In this document: piece after piece, positions 4,692 through 6,556 of the stretch | Numbering within the stretch: position 1 is the stretch's first letter | How the letters are laid out: each line of letters begins with the position of its first letter | Assembly (NCBI GenBank): GCA_964579725.1 | Contig: CAZOHG010000112.1 | Span: forward strand, 1 to 6,556 | Direction: 5' to 3' | Length of the DNA: 6,556 nucleotides | DNA from: CAZOHG01 sp964579725 | GTDB lineage: Bacteria; Zhuqueibacterota; JdFR-76; BMS3Abin05 | Program-made: the position numbers and the translations under genes | Notes under the pieces: model-generated | Told to the model about the DNA's origin: nothing | Databases searched by the model: none | The model's input: the letters and a program-made list of their open reading frames with translations, nothing else

Positions 4692-6176
4692 GTAAATCTC
4701 CTCTGCTAAACGATGCGCCTCTTCCCCCGCATAAAATCCATACAAGCAGGCATTGGTCATCACAAAGCGAATGCGCAGCGGCTCTTTCGTCTCCGGCAAT
4801 TCGGCGTGCTGCTGCCAGCGGATCCGTTGAGCGATGCCATCGCTCTTGACCGGCAGACAGTCATCCGCAGCATAGCCGGGCAGCGGCTTTCCGGCGGCAT
4901 CCAGCAGCTCGGCGCGCAGCCATCCGGCGCTTGCGTCGGCATTAACAAGCAGCGGCCCGCGCACATTGCGCATTGCACGAATGATGATCGTCCCGGCTGC
5001 GGCTTCGGCATCCAGTGACACAAAGCCGTTCCTGCGCAGTGTCGCCAGACCGATGCCGCTGCGGCGATTTTTCTCGTTGTGCGCACCATCCCAGCCGCCG
5101 TAATAGATCAGCGTTTTATCTCCATGATTGAGCAGCGGCGCGGTGAAAATCATGCCTGAGTCCCAACTGCCTTTGGCGCCGTTCGGGATAAAAGTCTTCT
5201 GGTGGACAGCACGCGTCCAATGGCGATTGTCGTGACTGACCGCAAGCTGGGTGTCAATGGTCTCGTCGCCGGGATTTTTGTAAATGGCCAGCAGGCCAAT
5301 ATAGACGTTCCCCACCTGCGTCACCGTCATGCCATAAGACTGCGGATCCTGCCGGTCATGCTTGTGGGTGATGACCACCTCCGGCTCCGACCAGTGCACA
5401 AAATCGCGGCTCTCCGTGCGCACGATCTGCCGGAACGCCGGCCAGGGAGCGGCCCAGCCCTTGGTATAGGCGACATACGTGCCGCTGCGCTGATCCTGCA
5501 TCAGCGACATGACATCGCTGATCGAACGCTCGCTCTTGTTGGCGTGCAGCACCGGATTGCCGGGATGCTTCGTCCAGTGAACGCCGTCCGGCGAGAAAGC
5601 GACGCACATGCCGTCGTCCTTGTAGCCCTCGTCTCCCAGCGGAAAATCCCACCAGATCATTTTGTATCGCCGCGCGGGATCGGGATCGGCGCGGTCTTTG
5701 ATGACGCTGGGCGAGTAAAGATCACGATAGCCATAGTTGACGAGCACGATGTTATTGTCCGTCGATCCCTGAAATTCAATCACCCCAAGATTGGGACGCC
5801 GCCAGTAAATGCCGTCGCTGCTCGTGGCATAGAGAACCGGCGTCCTGTCGGCGACCGGCAGGCCATCATTGTAACTCATATACCAGATTTTGAAAACGGA
5901 TTCTTCTTCGTCATAAATGACCGAGCCAAAGCAGTAAGGATTCTGCTGCCATGGCGCATCGCCGCGGATCAGCGGATTGTCCGGGTGCTTTTGCGGCTGG
6001 TGCAGCGTCGCCGTGACATGGCTGCTGTCGGCGATCCAGTAATCGTCGATAAAGAGCTGCCAGTTGGCATGAGCGTTTGAATTGCCTGGCTGATCTTGAG
6101 TGCATGAAAGGGAAAAAGCAAAAAAGACAAGGGTTGCATAAAGTAACACAAATGTAATTGCAGCTTTTATTTTCAT
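4686..6176 (-). CDS. Secreted, probably lipid-anchored GH32/GH43-like beta-propeller protein with C-terminal beta-sandwich
   Basis: A 496-residue exported protein, probably acting on or binding a glycan outside the cytoplasmic membrane. Residues 1-25 form a signal peptide (K2, K4, hydrophobic 5-23) ending FSLSC; C25 is a possible lipoprotein cysteine, although Ser at -3 and Leu at -2 are not the classic lipobox. From about 40, LFIDDYWIADS and HPDNPLIRGD open a five-bladed propeller whose blades carry S-x-D-x-x-x-W turns: SSDGIYW (119-125), SPDGVHW (195-201), SRDFVHW (256-262) and SHDNRHW (314-320). From about 385 a beta-sandwich begins (GFVSLDA, then AELLDAAGKPLPGY 422-435, ending in LRIRFVMTNACLYGFY). 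Catalytic acids cannot be assigned, so hydrolase activity is not shown. The last residues and the stop come from a repeat. GGGGAG lies 12 bases before ATG, a long spacing. Base composition is clearly richer in GC than its neighbours. The gene follows the hydratase by 24 bases. Confidence 0.88.
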   Translation of the reverse strand: MKIKAAITFVLLYATLVFFAFSLSCTQDQPGNSNAHANWQLFIDDYWIADSSHVTATLHQPQKHPDNPLIRGDAPWQQNPYCFGSVIYDEEESVFKIWYMSYNDGLPVADRTPVLYATSSDGIYWRRPNLGVIEFQGSTDNNIVLVNYGYRDLYSPSVIKDRADPDPARRYKMIWWDFPLGDEGYKDDGMCVAFSPDGVHWTKHPGNPVLHANKSERSISDVMSLMQDQRSGTYVAYTKGWAAPWPAFRQIVRTESRDFVHWSEPEVVITHKHDRQDPQSYGMTVTQVGNVYIGLLAIYKNPGDETIDTQLAVSHDNRHWTRAVHQKTFIPNGAKGSWDSGMIFTAPLLNHGDKTLIYYGGWDGAHNEKNRRSGIGLATLRRNGFVSLDAEAAAGTIIIRAMRNVRGPLLVNADASAGWLRAELLDAAGKPLPGYAADDCLPVKSDGIAQRIRWQQHAELPETKEPLRIRFVMTNACLYGFYAGEEAHRLAEEIYE

Positions 6177-6200
6177 TCTGTGGCTTGACTCCCCATTATT

Positions 6201-6556
6201 TTATTGGAATGTAATGCTCAATGGCTCAAAAACAGAGAACTTTATTTCCACATGATCTCCGGCTTTTGCCGGCGGAGCTTTTAAAACTGAACCGGTAATG
6301 ACAATGTCTCCTGCACGCAGATGCTGGCCGTATTTGGGCAAACTGTTGGCCAAATACACAAGGGCATCGATGAACGCAAAGCCTCTCGAGTCGCCTGTTG
6401 ACACTGTTTTACCATTCACAATGACCTCGGCCTTCACATTGTGCAGATCAACTTGACCAAACGGCTTCTTGTGTTTTGGTTGAATAAAGCCTCCGTTAGA
6501 AAGCCCGTCGGCGATGAATTGGGGAAGTGTGGCTTTGGTTCCCCCCTGGGCATCCC
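6201..6556 (-). CDS. MhpD-like 2-keto-4-pentenoate hydratase/decarboxylase family protein, C-terminal part
   Basis: The visible 117 residues, entering from the right edge in frame and ending at TAA 6201-6203, match the C-terminal half of the MhpD/XylJ/DmpH group (fumarylacetoacetase-like fold, about 260 residues). Members hydrate 2-hydroxypenta-2,4-dienoate or decarboxylate 4-oxalocrotonate using a divalent metal. Supporting stretches are FIADGLSNGGFI (13-24), the strand pair VKAEVIVNGKTVSTGDS (40-56), IDALVYLANSLPKYGQHLRAGDIVITGS (62-89) and the closing AGDHVEIKFSVFEPLSITF. A GTG at 6435-6437 is internal, because the homologous reading continues upstream to the edge. The N-terminal metal-ligand region is outside. 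With a glycosidase-like protein and two sugar-type oxidoreductases downstream, a role in breakdown of a 2-keto-deoxy sugar acid is possible, but aromatic catabolism is the better-known role. The true substrate is open. Confidence 0.85.
   Translation of the reverse strand, partial: DAQGGTKATLPQFIADGLSNGGFIQPKHKKPFGQVDLHNVKAEVIVNGKTVSTGDSRGFAFIDALVYLANSLPKYGQHLRAGDIVITGSVLKAPPAKAGDHVEIKFSVFEPLSITFQ

Noticed and set aside
5202..6080. A 292-codon open frame on the plus strand
   Set aside because: It lies wholly antisense to the lipoprotein gene, is rich in Arg, Val, Ile and His, has no family motif, and is explained by the high GC of the opposite strand.
6173..6196. Seven-codon minicistron whose TGA overlaps the ATG of the lipoprotein gene, possible translational coupling
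   Set aside because: No ribosome-binding site before its ATG; the ATGA overlap of so short a frame can arise by chance.

Overview
The window looks like part of a draft bacterial scaffold, probably from a metagenome-assembled genome. It is gene-dense, all genes lie on the minus strand, Shine-Dalgarno sites are purine-rich, and a 100-base run of N marks a scaffold join. No tRNA, rRNA, CRISPR array or transposase gene was seen. The gene styles (PtmA-like SDR, Gfo/Idh enzyme of the GNGHPYSW type, a glycosidase-like lipoprotein) and the AAAGCTCGTGG-type intergenic hairpins recall environmental groups such as Calditrichota/KSB1 or Planctomycetes, but this phylum hint is only an impression.

In transcription order (right to left) the first half looks like a carbohydrate or sugar-acid module. 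It contains the C-terminal 117 residues of an MhpD-like 2-keto-4-pentenoate hydratase family protein (6201-6556), a secreted, probably lipid-anchored beta-propeller protein related to GH32/GH43-type glycosidases (4686-6176), a Gfo/Idh/MocA oxidoreductase (3581-4513) and an SDR oxidoreductase (2488-3264). The first two are 24 bases apart and probably co-transcribed. The next two junctions are AT-rich spacers of 172 and 316 bases holding repeats: a 26-base dispersed repeat present once in each spacer, and REP-like hairpins in the larger one.

A second module follows after the SDR: an intergenic stretch (2254-2487), the N gap, the last 28 residues of a gene mostly lost in the gap (2067-2153), a fold-type II PLP enzyme (576-2048), and the N-terminal 134 residues of a dihydropyrimidinase/hydantoinase (1-402). 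The lost gene ends only 18 bases before the PLP gene, so these form an apparent operon. The hydantoinase would open a cyclic amide to an N-carbamoyl amino acid, and the PLP enzyme may act on the resulting or a related amino acid; this link is inferred from gene order.

The points most worth following are the unassigned PLP enzyme paired with a hydantoinase, the hidden gene in the assembly gap, the replacement of the catalytic lysine by arginine in the SDR, and the structured repeats, one of which supplies the stop codon of the lipoprotein gene.
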